Source of the DNA: Kocuria turfanensis
GTDB lineage: Bacteria > Actinomycetota > Actinomycetes > Actinomycetales > Micrococcaceae
Assembly: GCF_001580365.1 (NCBI RefSeq)
Contig: NZ_CP014480.1
Coordinates: forward strand, 1,675,008-1,739,007
Reading direction: 5' to 3'
Length of the DNA stretch: 64,000 bases
The notes below the pieces were generated by a model. That model was given only the letters and a program-made list of their open reading frames with translations, was not told where the DNA came from and made no database searches. Below, piece by piece: positions 43,133 to 51,330 of the stretch. Made by a program: the position numbers and the translations under genes. How positions within the stretch are numbered: position 1 is the first letter of the stretch; the number at the start of each line of letters is the position of its first letter.

Positions 43133-43597
43133 TCAGGCCCGCGGCGCGAGCGGCGGGGTGCGCCGCGGGTCCAGCGTCCAGCCCTGCCGCAGCCGCGCCC
43201 CGAGCTCGATCAGCGGGCACGTGTCCATCACCACGTCGAGCCCGGCAGCGGCGGCGCGGGCCGCGGCCTCGTGGTCCACGACGCCCAGCTGCAGCCACAC
43301 GGCGCCCGCGCCGGCGGCGATGGCCTGGTCCACGACCGCTCCGACGCGGCGGGAGTTGACGAAGCAGTCCACCACGTCGATCCGCCCCGGGACCTCGGCG
43401 AGCGTGCGGTAGCCAGGCTCCCCGTGCACCACCTCGCCCTTCGGGCTGACCGGCACGATCGTCATGCCGAGGTCGTCCCGGATGCGCTTCGCGACCGAGT
43501 GCGCGGGCCGGGCCGTGTTCCCGGTCAGCCCCACCACGGCCCACCGTCCGGGCTGTGTCATCAGGCGGTCGATCGCGGCGGGATCGTTGCGGCTCAT
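43133..43597 (-). CDS. CoA-binding-fold protein (YccU-like), copy 1
   Basis: 154 residues with a Rossmann-type CoA_binding_2 fold: WAVVGLTGNTARPAHSVAKRI, then PVSPKGEVVHGEPGY, VDVVDCFVNSRRVGAVVDQAI, VWLQLGVV and VVMDTCPLIELG. The Cys in MDTCPLIE is a family position. Ligand is CoA or a nucleotide by inference. A paralogue of the same architecture is coupled to metY at 55803. This copy lies directly upstream of the SAM-IV riboswitch and the monooxygenase gene, so it may be read through into them. CAGGGT six bases before the ATG may be a -10 box. Confidence 0.85.
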   Translation of the reverse strand: MSRNDPAAIDRLMTQPGRWAVVGLTGNTARPAHSVAKRIRDDLGMTIVPVSPKGEVVHGEPGYRTLAEVPGRIDVVDCFVNSRRVGAVVDQAIAAGAGAVWLQLGVVDHEAAARAAAAGLDVVMDTCPLIELGARLRQGWTLDPRRTPPLAPRA

Positions 43598-43726
43598 GTG
43601 CCCACCCTGGCACGAACCCGCCGCTCACGTCCCGAGCGCGCCCCACCGTGTCCCGAGGTTGCACGTCCCGGCCACCGATCGCGGGTCGCCGGAACGTGCG
43701 ACCTCGGCGGAGGACGGGCGGAGGGG

Positions 43727-44407
43727 TCAGGAGAAGAGGGGGAGGAGGTCGGCTTCCGGGCCCAGTTGCACCCGGTCCTGGGCGGGCAGGGCCGCGCGGC
43801 CGGTGCCCACCCGGGCGAAGTGCTCGTCGCTCCAGTGCTCGGGCGGCTCCCGCTCCCACAGGTCGGTGAGGACCCGGCGGACCTCGGCGAGCCCGTCCAC
43901 CGCCGGCCCCGGGCAGCCCTCCAGGTGCTCGATGAGGTCCAGGTGGTGCACCGTGGCCTCCACCGCCAGGGTGCTCAGGAGATCGTCCACCCGGAGCACG
44001 TGGCCCTGGGTGCGGACCGTCCCGCCGGGCCGGCAGCGCTCCGCCGCGTGCACGAGCGCCCGCGCGGACTCCCGGTAGTGCCCCCGCAGCTCCTCCCAGT
44101 CCGGGTACAGGCTGGCCGCCGCCCGGGTGCGGCGCCGGTCCTCGGCGGCGGCCGCGGGATCCGCGCCCCGGTCCGCCCAGTAGGTGGCGGCGTCCCGGTC
44201 CGGGCGGGCCGTGGTGGGCGTGTGCAGGGCGACCAGCCCGCGCACCGCGTCCGCGGCGCAGTGGTGGGCGAGGTCCCGCACCGACCAGCCGCGACAGCCG
44301 GTGGGTGCCCAGGAGTCGTCGTCACCGAGCCCGTCGAGGACCGCCGCGAACGCCGTGCAGGCGTCCCGGACCAGGTCCGCCCGGGTGGAGGTGTTCCGGC
44401 TCGTCAT
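43727..44407 (-). CDS. maleylpyruvate isomerase-type, mycothiol-dependent DinB-like protein
   Basis: 226 residues. The MDMPI N-terminal domain opens with CTAFAAVLDGLGDDDSWAPTGCRGWSVRDLAHHCA. The putative metal site is assembled from an early His and the motif VEATVHHLDLIEHLEG. Members are actinobacterial metalloenzymes that often use mycothiol or isomerise maleylpyruvate; substrate here is unknown. The ATG at 44407 is preceded by a weak -10-like CACCAT six bases upstream. A mycothiol link would suit the sulfur context but is not shown. Confidence 0.82.
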   Translation of the reverse strand: MTSRNTSTRADLVRDACTAFAAVLDGLGDDDSWAPTGCRGWSVRDLAHHCAADAVRGLVALHTPTTARPDRDAATYWADRGADPAAAAEDRRRTRAAASLYPDWEELRGHYRESARALVHAAERCRPGGTVRTQGHVLRVDDLLSTLAVEATVHHLDLIEHLEGCPGPAVDGLAEVRRVLTDLWEREPPEHWSDEHFARVGTGRAALPAQDRVQLGPEADLLPLFS

Positions 44408-44498
44408 GGGTCCATGGTGCGGCACGAGGGCGCGGCGTGCCACCGTTTTCGACCATGACGGCCCGCGGAGCGATTTGCCAGGCGGCCCGCGGAGCACG

Positions 44499-44504
44499 TT
44501 CAAT
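44499..44504 (+). promoter_or_regulatory. possible -10 box of the ABC transporter operon
   Basis: TTCAAT, 11 bases before the riboswitch's P1 stem. The +1 would be about 44511. Confidence 0.4.
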
Positions 44505-44514
44505 GGGGCGGTAA

Positions 44515-44612
44515 CCATCCGGAGCGGCTGAGAGACCTGGCTCGTCGACGTCGCAGCAACCGGCACGGATCCGTCCGATCCCCGTGCGAGGTGCTAATGC
44601 CAGGACCGATGG
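44515..44612 (+). promoter_or_regulatory. S-box (SAM-I class) riboswitch before the ABC transporter
   Basis: Contains GCGGCTGAGAGACCTGG, CGCAGCAACCG and GAGGTGCTAATGCC, the usual SAM-I core. P1 pairs CCATC (44515-44519) with GATGG (44608-44612). The GGAG used to translate the ATPase gene (44611-44614) overlaps the P1 3' strand, so SAM binding should hide the ribosome binding site. Confidence 0.85.
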
Positions 44613-44620
44613 AGTTGATC

Positions 44621-45460
44621 ATGGGCACGTCTCTGCTGGGCTCTGCACCGTCCACCGCCACCGCACCGGCCACCACGAAGCGCGCCTACTCGGTGGCGTT
44701 CGAGCACGTCGGCAAGGCCTTCCCGTCCGGCGGGCACAGCCACCACGTCCTGCACGACGTCGACATCACCGCCCGGCCGGGCGAGGTCCTGGCCATCCTG
44801 GGGCCCTCGGGCTGCGGCAAGTCCACGCTGCTGCGGGCCGCCGCCGGCCTGGACACCGCCTCGGCGGGCCGGGTGCTCATCGACGGCACCCCGGTCTCCG
44901 GCATCGACCCGCGCTGCGCCGTGGCCTTCCAGGAGCCGCGGCTGCTGCCGTGGCGCTCCGTGCGCGAGAACGTCCGCCTGGGGCTGCCTTCCGGGGTGGG
45001 CCGGGCCGAGGCCGACGCCGTGATCGACGACCTGCTGCGCCTGGTCGGGCTGACCGCCCACGCCCACCACCGCCCCCGGGCGATCTCGGGCGGCATGGCC
45101 CAGCGCGCGGCGCTGGCCCGGGCGCTGGCCCGCAACCCCGGCGTGCTGCTGCTCGACGAGCCCTTCGGCGCGCTCGACGCCCTGACCCGGCTGCGGATGC
45201 AGGACCTCCTGCTCACCGTCCACGCCGCGCAGCCGACCACCGTCCTGCTGGTGACCCACGACGTCGACGAGGCGCTGCAGCTGGCCGACCGGATCGTGGT
45301 CCTGGGCCGCACCGGCCCCACCGCCCCCGCGTCGATCAGCACAGTGCTCCTCGTGCCCGGCGACCGCCCCCGGGACCGGGCCTCCGAGGTCCTCGCCGAG
45401 CTGCGGGTCCAGCTGCTCGGCCACCTGGGCGTCGACGCCCACCACCCCGCGACCCGCTGA
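44621..45460 (+). CDS. ssuB: sulfonate-type ABC transporter ATPase (SsuB-like)
   Basis: 279 residues. Walker A GPSGCGKST, Q-loop VAFQEPRLLPWRSV, signature ISGGMAQRAALARAL and Walker B VLLLDEPFGALDAL. The sequence fits the SsuB/TauB subgroup. The start is the ATG at 44621, with GGAG from the riboswitch six bases upstream. It leads the ATPase-lipoprotein-permease operon. Sulfonate specificity is inferred from subgroup, riboswitch and the nearby monooxygenase. Confidence 0.88.
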   Translation: MGTSLLGSAPSTATAPATTKRAYSVAFEHVGKAFPSGGHSHHVLHDVDITARPGEVLAILGPSGCGKSTLLRAAAGLDTASAGRVLIDGTPVSGIDPRCAVAFQEPRLLPWRSVRENVRLGLPSGVGRAEADAVIDDLLRLVGLTAHAHHRPRAISGGMAQRAALARALARNPGVLLLDEPFGALDALTRLRMQDLLLTVHAAQPTTVLLVTHDVDEALQLADRIVVLGRTGPTAPASISTVLLVPGDRPRDRASEVLAELRVQLLGHLGVDAHHPATR

Positions 45461-45546
45461 TCCCGCCCCGCTCCCCGGAGCGCGGCGCGGCCCTGCGCCG
45501 CGCCGGCTCCGCCCGGCACGCCCACCCCACCACGAAAGGCCCCACC

Positions 45547-46587
45547 ATGCCGCTGTCCCCGCGCCCCGCCCGCACGGTCCCCGCCCTCGCCGCCGTCCTG
45601 GCCCTGTCCCTGACCGGCTGCATGGCCGGGGAAGGCTCCGGCGAGGCCCAGGCCGCCGAGAAGGTCACGGTCGACTGGGCGACCTACAACCCGCTCTCCG
45701 TGGTGATCAAGGAGAAGGGCTGGCTCGAGGCCGCCTTCGCCGAGGAGGGCACCGAGGTCGAGTGGGTGCAGTCCGCGGGCTCGAACAAGGCCAACGAGGC
45801 GCTGCGCGCCGAGGCCGTCGACGTCGGCTCCACCGCCGGCTCCGCGGCGCTGCTGGCCCGCAGCAACGGCACCCCGATCAAGGTGATCGACCTGTACTCG
45901 CAGCCGGAGTGGTCCGCGCTCGTCACCACCCCGGGCACCGGGGTGGCGTCGGTGGCCGACCTCGAGGGCCGCACCGTGGCCGCCACCAGGGGCACCGACC
46001 CCTACTTCTTCCTGCTCCAGGCCCTCGAGGAGGGCGGGGTGGACCCGGCCGACGTCACGATCCAGAACCTGCAGCACGCCGACGGCCGCTCGGCGCTGGA
46101 GAACGGCCAGGTGGACGCCTGGTCCGGGCTGGACCCGATCATGGCCGCGGCGGAGCAGAACGGCGCCGAGCTGTTCTACCGCAACGTGGACTTCAACACC
46201 TACGGCTTCCTCAACGCGCACGAGAACTTCCTCGAGGAGCAGCCCGAGGCGGCGCAGACCGTGGTGGACGTCTACGCCTACGCCCGGGACTGGGCACTGG
46301 CCCACCCGGAGGAGACTGCGCAGCTGCTCGCCGACGCGGCCGGGATCGAGCTGTCCGTGGCCGAGCAGGTGCTCGAGCGGACCCACCTGGACATCGACCA
46401 CGTGCCCGGCGAGCAGCAGCTGGCCGTGCTCGAGAAGGTCGGCCCGATCTTCGTGGACTCCGGTGACGTGCCCGGCCAGGAGCAGATCGACGAGGCCCTG
46501 GCCGGCATCGTGGAGAGCTCCTACGCCGAGGACGCCGACGCCGCCCGGGTGGCCGAGGCCGCCGAGGGCGCGGAGGCCGGGCAGTGA
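45547..46587 (+). CDS. ssuA: sulfonate-type ABC transporter substrate-binding lipoprotein (SsuA-like)
   Basis: 346 residues. A lipoprotein signal peptide ends in the lipobox LTGC-M. The periplasmic-binding fold of the SsuA/NrtA/ThiY family follows: VDWATYNPLSVVIKEKGWLE, VDVGSTAGSAALLARSNG, VAATRGTDPYFFLLQAL. It delivers substrate to the permease at the membrane surface. The spacing to the ATPase gene is about 86 nt with CGAAAGG upstream, and it overlaps the permease by 4 bp. The exact sulfonate is not deducible. Confidence 0.88.
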   Translation: MPLSPRPARTVPALAAVLALSLTGCMAGEGSGEAQAAEKVTVDWATYNPLSVVIKEKGWLEAAFAEEGTEVEWVQSAGSNKANEALRAEAVDVGSTAGSAALLARSNGTPIKVIDLYSQPEWSALVTTPGTGVASVADLEGRTVAATRGTDPYFFLLQALEEGGVDPADVTIQNLQHADGRSALENGQVDAWSGLDPIMAAAEQNGAELFYRNVDFNTYGFLNAHENFLEEQPEAAQTVVDVYAYARDWALAHPEETAQLLADAAGIELSVAEQVLERTHLDIDHVPGEQQLAVLEKVGPIFVDSGDVPGQEQIDEALAGIVESSYAEDADAARVAEAAEGAEAGQ

Positions 46588-47438
46588 CGTCGCCGCTGAG
46601 CCCGTCCGGGGACACCGTCGGCGCCGAGCACGCCGTCGGCGCCGACGACCCGGGCGCGGCGCCCACCCCCGTCGCGGAGCCCCGCCGCCGTCCCCTGCTG
46701 CGCGCGGGGCTCGGCCTGCTCCTGCCCGCGGCGCTGCTGGTGCTGTGGCACGTGCTGTCCACCGCGGGGGTCTTCAGCGCCGTCCAGCTGCCCGCCCCGC
46801 TGGCGGTCCTGGCCGCGGGGGCCGACCTGCTGTCCCGGGGCGAGCTGTGGACGCACGTGGGCATCTCCGCCCAGCGGGTGCTCATCGGCTTCCTGATCGG
46901 GGCCGGGCTGGGCCTGGCGGCGGGCTCCTTCATCGGGCTCTCCCGCTGGGGCTCCGCGCTGGTGGGCCCCACGATCGGGGCCTTCCGCGCGGTGCCCTCG
47001 CTGGCGTGGGTGCCTCTGCTGCTGCTGTGGATCGGCCTCGGCGAGGACTCCAAGGTGACGCTGGTGGCGATCGGGGCGTTCTTCCCCGTCTACACCACCG
47101 TCTCGGCCGCCCTGCAGCACGTGGACCGCAACCTGCTCGAGGCGGCCCGGGCCTTCGGCGTGCACGGGCTGCGGCTGCTCACCACGGTGCAGCTGCCGGC
47201 GGTCATGCCCTCGGTCATCTCGGGGCTGCGCCTGGCGCTGGCCCAGGCGTGGCTGTTCCTGGTGGCCGCGGAGCTGCTGGGCGCGTCCATGGGGCTGGGC
47301 TTCCTCCTCACCGACTCGCAGAACAACGGCCGCACCGACCGCCTGCTGCTGGCGATCGTCCTGCTGGCCGTGCTCGGCAAGCTCTCCGACGCGCTGCTCG
47401 GCGTGTTCGAGAAGTGGGCCGTGAAGAAATGGGCCTGA
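46584..47438 (+). CDS. ssuC: sulfonate-type ABC transporter permease (SsuC-like)
   Basis: 284 residues with about six membrane helices. The EAA motif region EAARAFGVHGLRLLTTVQLP matches binding-protein-dependent permeases of the SsuC/TauC type, and the core FRAVPSLAWVPLLLLWIGLGEDSKV is characteristic. The GTG start overlaps the lipoprotein stop by 4 bp (GTGA). An acidic N-terminal extension precedes the first helix. Confidence 0.9.
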   Translation: MTSPLSPSGDTVGAEHAVGADDPGAAPTPVAEPRRRPLLRAGLGLLLPAALLVLWHVLSTAGVFSAVQLPAPLAVLAAGADLLSRGELWTHVGISAQRVLIGFLIGAGLGLAAGSFIGLSRWGSALVGPTIGAFRAVPSLAWVPLLLLWIGLGEDSKVTLVAIGAFFPVYTTVSAALQHVDRNLLEAARAFGVHGLRLLTTVQLPAVMPSVISGLRLALAQAWLFLVAAELLGASMGLGFLLTDSQNNGRTDRLLLAIVLLAVLGKLSDALLGVFEKWAVKKWA

Positions 47439-47505
47439 CATCCCCGTCTGGCACAGTGGGCACACACCGGGCACGCCCGTGCCGCCAGGAAAGGACCGCA
47501 GCACC

Positions 47506-49632
47506 GTGAACGCCAGCTGGAGCGACCCGCTCTCCCCCACCCCGAACCCGGCCCTGGTCTCCGACGCCGCCCGCGTCGCCTTCTGGGAGGGCCAGGCCTC
47601 GCGGCTCGACTGGGCCGGGCCGTGGACCACGGCGCACCGGTTCGAGGGCCCCCGGCGGATCGGGCAGGACGCGGACGGCAACCCCACCTGGTCGGTCCCG
47701 GAGCTGGCGTGGTTCGAGGGCGGGAGGCTCAACGTGGCGCACAACTGCGTGGACCGCCACGTCGAGGCGGGCCGCGGCGCCCACGTGGCCCTGTACTTCG
47801 AGGGCGAGCCCGGCGACCGGCTGGTCTACACCTACGCGGACCTGCAGCGCGAGGTGTCCCGGGCGGCCAACGCCCTGCTCGCCCTGGGCGTGGAGCGGGG
47901 CGACCGGGTCGTGATCTACCTGCCGGTGATCCCGGAGACCGTCGTCATCACGCTGGCCTGCGCCCGGATCGGCGCCGTGCACTCGCTGGTCTTCGGCGGG
48001 TTCTCCGCCGAGGCCCTGCGGTTCCGCGTCGAGGACACCGGGGCGAAGGTGCTCGTGACCACGGACGGGCAGCACCGGCGCGGGGCCGTGGTGCCCGTCA
48101 AGGCCGTCGCCGACGAGGCGTGCAGCGGGGACAACGCGATCGAGCACGTCGTCGTGGTGCGCCGCACCTCCCGGCCGGGCCGCAGCGACCTGCCGCGCGG
48201 GACCCGGGGGACGCACTCCAAGGAGGAGGACGCGGTCCCGTGGACGCGCGGGCGCGACGTGTGGTGGCACGAGCTGGTGGCCGAGCAGCCCGACGTGCAC
48301 GAGGCCGAGGCCTTCGACGCGGAGAGCCCGCTGTTCATCATCTACACCTCCGGCACCACCGGCCGCCCCAAGGGCCTGGTGCACACCATGGGCGGCTACC
48401 TGGTGCAGGCCGCCTACACCCACGCCCTGCTCTTCGACCTCCTGCCGGACGTGCGCGACGACGAGGGCCGGCTGCGGCCCGACGAGCTGTCCACCGTCAA
48501 CGACCCCGCCAAGGTCGACTCGACCGTGCACTGGTGCACCGCCGACCTCGCCTGGGTCACCGCGCACACCTACGAGATCTACGGCCCGCTGGTCAACGGC
48601 GTGTCCGAGGTGATCTACGAGGGCACCCCGAACACCCCGCACTGGGGCCGGCACTTCGAGGTGATCGAGCGCTACGGGGTCACCACCTACTACACGGCGC
48701 CCACCCTGATCCGCTCCCTCATGGGCGCGTTCCCGAAGGGCGTCCCCCCGCTCTACAACCTCAACTCCGTCCGACTGCTCGGCTCCGTGGGCGAGTCGGT
48801 CAACCCGGAGGCCTGGCGCTGGCTGCGCGCGCAGCTGGGCCGGGACGAGGTGCCGTTCGTGGACACGTGGTGGCAGTCCGAGACCGGTGCCACCGTGATG
48901 TCCCCGCGCCCGCACGACCCGCAGTTCGCGCCCCCGGGGACGTTCGACGACGGCGCCCCGCACACCGCCCTCAAGCCCGGCTGCGCCACCCGCGCGGTCC
49001 CGGGGCTCTCCACCCGCGTGGTCGACGAGGCCGGGGCGACGGTCCCGCCCGGGGTGCAGGGCTTCGTCGTCGTCGACCGGACGGGGCCGTCGATGGCGCG
49101 CACCGTCTGGGGCGACCCGCAGCGCTACCTGTCCTCCTACTGGCAGGCCTACGCCGAGCAGGGCTGGTTCCTCGCCGGGGACGGCGCCCGCTGCGACGAG
49201 GAGGGCGACATCTACATCCTGGGCCGGGTCGACGACGTCATCAACGTCTCCGGTCACCGGCTGTCGACCATCGAGATCGAGTCGGCCCTCGTCACCCACC
49301 CGTGGGTCGTGGAGGCCGGGGCCGCGCCCGTGCGCGACGAGCTGACCGGGCACGCGGTGCTCGCGTACGTCGTGCTGACGCCCGAGGCCGAGCGGGTGCC
49401 GGCGGACGAGCTGACCGCGACCCTGCGGGAGCACGTGGCCCGCGAGATCGGCCCGATCGCCAAGCCGCGGGCCGTCGTGGCGGTCCCGGACCTGCCGAAG
49501 ACCCGCTCCGGGAAGATCACCCGCCGGCTCCTCGCGCAGCTGTGGGAGGGCGAGCCGCTCGGCGACCGCTCCTCCCTGCAGAACGAGGAGGCGCTCGAGC
49601 GCATCGCCGAGGTGCTGGCGGCGCGCGGCTGA
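47506..49632 (+). CDS. acsA: acetyl-CoA synthetase (acetate--CoA ligase)
   Basis: 708 residues. AMP-forming ligase: adenylation motif YTSGTTGRPKGLVHT, the AHTYEIYGPLVNG substrate region, the SVGESVNPEAWRW stretch, the DTWWQSETG motif, and the C-terminal LPKTRSGKITRR with the lysine usually acetylated by Pat. About 50 residues longer than the shorter Acs forms. It converts acetate to acetyl-CoA, entering the TCA or glyoxylate pathway. The GTG at 47506 follows AGGAAAGGA. It could also favour propionate. The downstream genes handle C4 acids. Confidence 0.93.
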   Translation: MNASWSDPLSPTPNPALVSDAARVAFWEGQASRLDWAGPWTTAHRFEGPRRIGQDADGNPTWSVPELAWFEGGRLNVAHNCVDRHVEAGRGAHVALYFEGEPGDRLVYTYADLQREVSRAANALLALGVERGDRVVIYLPVIPETVVITLACARIGAVHSLVFGGFSAEALRFRVEDTGAKVLVTTDGQHRRGAVVPVKAVADEACSGDNAIEHVVVVRRTSRPGRSDLPRGTRGTHSKEEDAVPWTRGRDVWWHELVAEQPDVHEAEAFDAESPLFIIYTSGTTGRPKGLVHTMGGYLVQAAYTHALLFDLLPDVRDDEGRLRPDELSTVNDPAKVDSTVHWCTADLAWVTAHTYEIYGPLVNGVSEVIYEGTPNTPHWGRHFEVIERYGVTTYYTAPTLIRSLMGAFPKGVPPLYNLNSVRLLGSVGESVNPEAWRWLRAQLGRDEVPFVDTWWQSETGATVMSPRPHDPQFAPPGTFDDGAPHTALKPGCATRAVPGLSTRVVDEAGATVPPGVQGFVVVDRTGPSMARTVWGDPQRYLSSYWQAYAEQGWFLAGDGARCDEEGDIYILGRVDDVINVSGHRLSTIEIESALVTHPWVVEAGAAPVRDELTGHAVLAYVVLTPEAERVPADELTATLREHVAREIGPIAKPRAVVAVPDLPKTRSGKITRRLLAQLWEGEPLGDRSSLQNEEALERIAEVLAARG

Positions 49633-49712
49633 GCCGCCGGGGTGCCCGGCCCCGCGCCGTCAAGCCGGATGACCCCAGGTTGAGCCGTGTGACCAGCCCC
49701 GCGCCCGACTCC

Positions 49713-49718
49713 TAGGAT
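49713..49718 (+). promoter_or_regulatory. -10 box giving a leaderless mRNA for sdhC
   Basis: TAGGAT, then seven bases to the GTG at 49726. An ATG at 49717 overlaps the box and is rejected as the start. Confidence 0.55.
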
Positions 49719-49725
49719 GAACACT

Positions 49726-50502
49726 GTGAGCCCCTCCCCCACGACCCCCGCCCCGGACCGGCGCCGCCCCCTGGCGGAGCTGCCCCGGATCCCCGTCCCG
49801 GCCGCCCTGCCCGAGCTGTCCAGCACCGACCTCAAGCTGGGGATGGCCGGGTCCGGCGCCGTGTTCTCCGGCTACGTGCTGGTGCACATGCTCGGCAACC
49901 TGAAGGTCTACCAGGGCGAGGAGAAGTTCAACGCCTACGCCGAGTTCCTCCGCACCGCCGGGGCTCCCGTGCTGCCGCGCGGCACCGTGCTCTGGGGGGC
50001 GCGCGCGGTCCTCACCGCGAGCCTGGCCGTGCACGTGGGGGCCGCCGGGATGCTCACCGCCCGCGCCTGGCGGGCCAACGGCACGCTCCTGCCGCGGCGG
50101 CCCCGGCGGCCGCGGGGACGGCGCCGCTCCCCGTGGGAGGTGGCCCGGCGCTCGATGCGCAGCACCGGCGGCGTGCTGGGCCTGTTCACCGCCTTCCACG
50201 TCCTGGACCTGACGACGGGGACCCGTCCCGCCGCGTCCCGGGACTTCGCGCACGGCAGCGCCTACGCCAACCTCGTCGCGAGCCTGTCCCGGCCGCCCGT
50301 GGCGGTCGCGTACGCCGTGTCGATGGCCGCGCTGGCCGCGCACCTGGTGCACGGCATCCCGGAGATCGCCAACGACATCGGGGCGGGCAGCGACCGGCGC
50401 ACCCAGCGGCGGCTGCGGATCGGCGCCAACGCCTTCGGCGCCGCGGTGGCCGTCGGCAACACCACGATCCCGGTGGCCGTGCTGACGCGCGCGGTCCGCT
50501 GA
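49726..50502 (+). CDS. sdhC: succinate dehydrogenase/fumarate reductase cytochrome b subunit (b558 type)
   Basis: 258 residues, about five membrane helices. KLGMAGSGAVFSGYVLVHMLGNLKVYQG opens the first haem-binding helix. HVLDLTTGTRPAASRDFAHGSAYANLVASL and AHLVHGIPEIANDIG are later helix regions with axial histidines. This is the diheme SdhC/FrdC type used with SdhA and SdhB in Gram-positives. The flavoprotein gene that normally follows is missing: sdhB starts 42 bp later. The gene is headed by a leaderless promoter. Confidence 0.88.
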   Translation: MSPSPTTPAPDRRRPLAELPRIPVPAALPELSSTDLKLGMAGSGAVFSGYVLVHMLGNLKVYQGEEKFNAYAEFLRTAGAPVLPRGTVLWGARAVLTASLAVHVGAAGMLTARAWRANGTLLPRRPRRPRGRRRSPWEVARRSMRSTGGVLGLFTAFHVLDLTTGTRPAASRDFAHGSAYANLVASLSRPPVAVAYAVSMAALAAHLVHGIPEIANDIGAGSDRRTQRRLRIGANAFGAAVAVGNTTIPVAVLTRAVR

Positions 50503-50544
50503 CCCCCTTCCCGGACGACCCCCAGACGACAAGGACCCGAGCGA

Positions 50545-51258
50545 GTGAGCACCTTCTCCCTGACCGTGGACGTGTGGCGCCAGCCCTCTCCGGACGAGCC
50601 CGGGCACTTCGCGACCCACGTGGTCCCGGACGCCGGCCCGGAGATGACCGTGCTGGAGCTCCTGGACCGGATCAACGCCCAGCGGGAGGCCGCCGGCGAG
50701 GAGCCCATCGCCTTCGACGACGGCTGCCGCGAGGGCGTGTGCGGCAAGTGCGGGGTGACGGTCGACGGCGTGGCGCACGGCCCCGAGCGCAACGCGGCCA
50801 GCTGCATGCAGCACCTGGGCGCCTACCGGGACGGGGACCGCGTGCGCATCGAGCCGCTGCAGGCGGCGTCCCTGCCCGTGAAGCAGGACCTCTCGGTGGA
50901 CAAGAAGGCGCTGCGCCGGGTGGCCAAGGCGGCCAAGTTCCCCGTGGCGATGAAGGCGCTGGCCAACGGCGGCTGCATCAGCTGCGGGGCGTGCATCTCC
51001 TCCTGCCCCAACGGCTCGGGGCAGCTGTTCGTGGGCACCATGCTGCGGGAGCTGCCGCCGCTGGCCACGAACGACGCCGAGCGCCGGGAGCGCTCCTCCA
51101 AGGTGCTGGCCGCAGCGGAGGACGAGTTCGGCCCGTGCTCCCTGCTGGGCGACTGCGTGGAGGTCTGCCCGGCCGGGCTGCCGATCGAGAACCTCTCGGC
51201 GGTGGCGCGGGAGAACCTGCGCAACCGCTTCCCGCGGCGGGCTCCGGACGGCGACTGA
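50545..51258 (+). CDS. sdhB: succinate dehydrogenase/fumarate reductase iron-sulfur subunit
   Basis: 237 residues. N-terminal 2Fe-2S ferredoxin (DGCREGVCGKCGVTVDG plus the later AASCMQHLG), then C-terminal 4Fe-4S and 3Fe-4S clusters: CISCGACISSCPN and CSLLGDCVEVCPAGLP. It carries electrons from the flavoprotein to the b-type cytochrome. All cluster cysteines are present, so the gene is intact. It starts GTG at 50545 with ACCCGAGCGAG upstream. It follows sdhC directly without sdhA. Confidence 0.93.
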   Translation: MSTFSLTVDVWRQPSPDEPGHFATHVVPDAGPEMTVLELLDRINAQREAAGEEPIAFDDGCREGVCGKCGVTVDGVAHGPERNAASCMQHLGAYRDGDRVRIEPLQAASLPVKQDLSVDKKALRRVAKAAKFPVAMKALANGGCISCGACISSCPNGSGQLFVGTMLRELPPLATNDAERRERSSKVLAAAEDEFGPCSLLGDCVEVCPAGLPIENLSAVARENLRNRFPRRAPDGD

Positions 51259-51330
51259 CACGTTCACGATGGCCTTGTTCCCCCGGGGTCCGACTGCTAC
51301 GTTCACGAGCACGACACGACGGAGTGTGAG

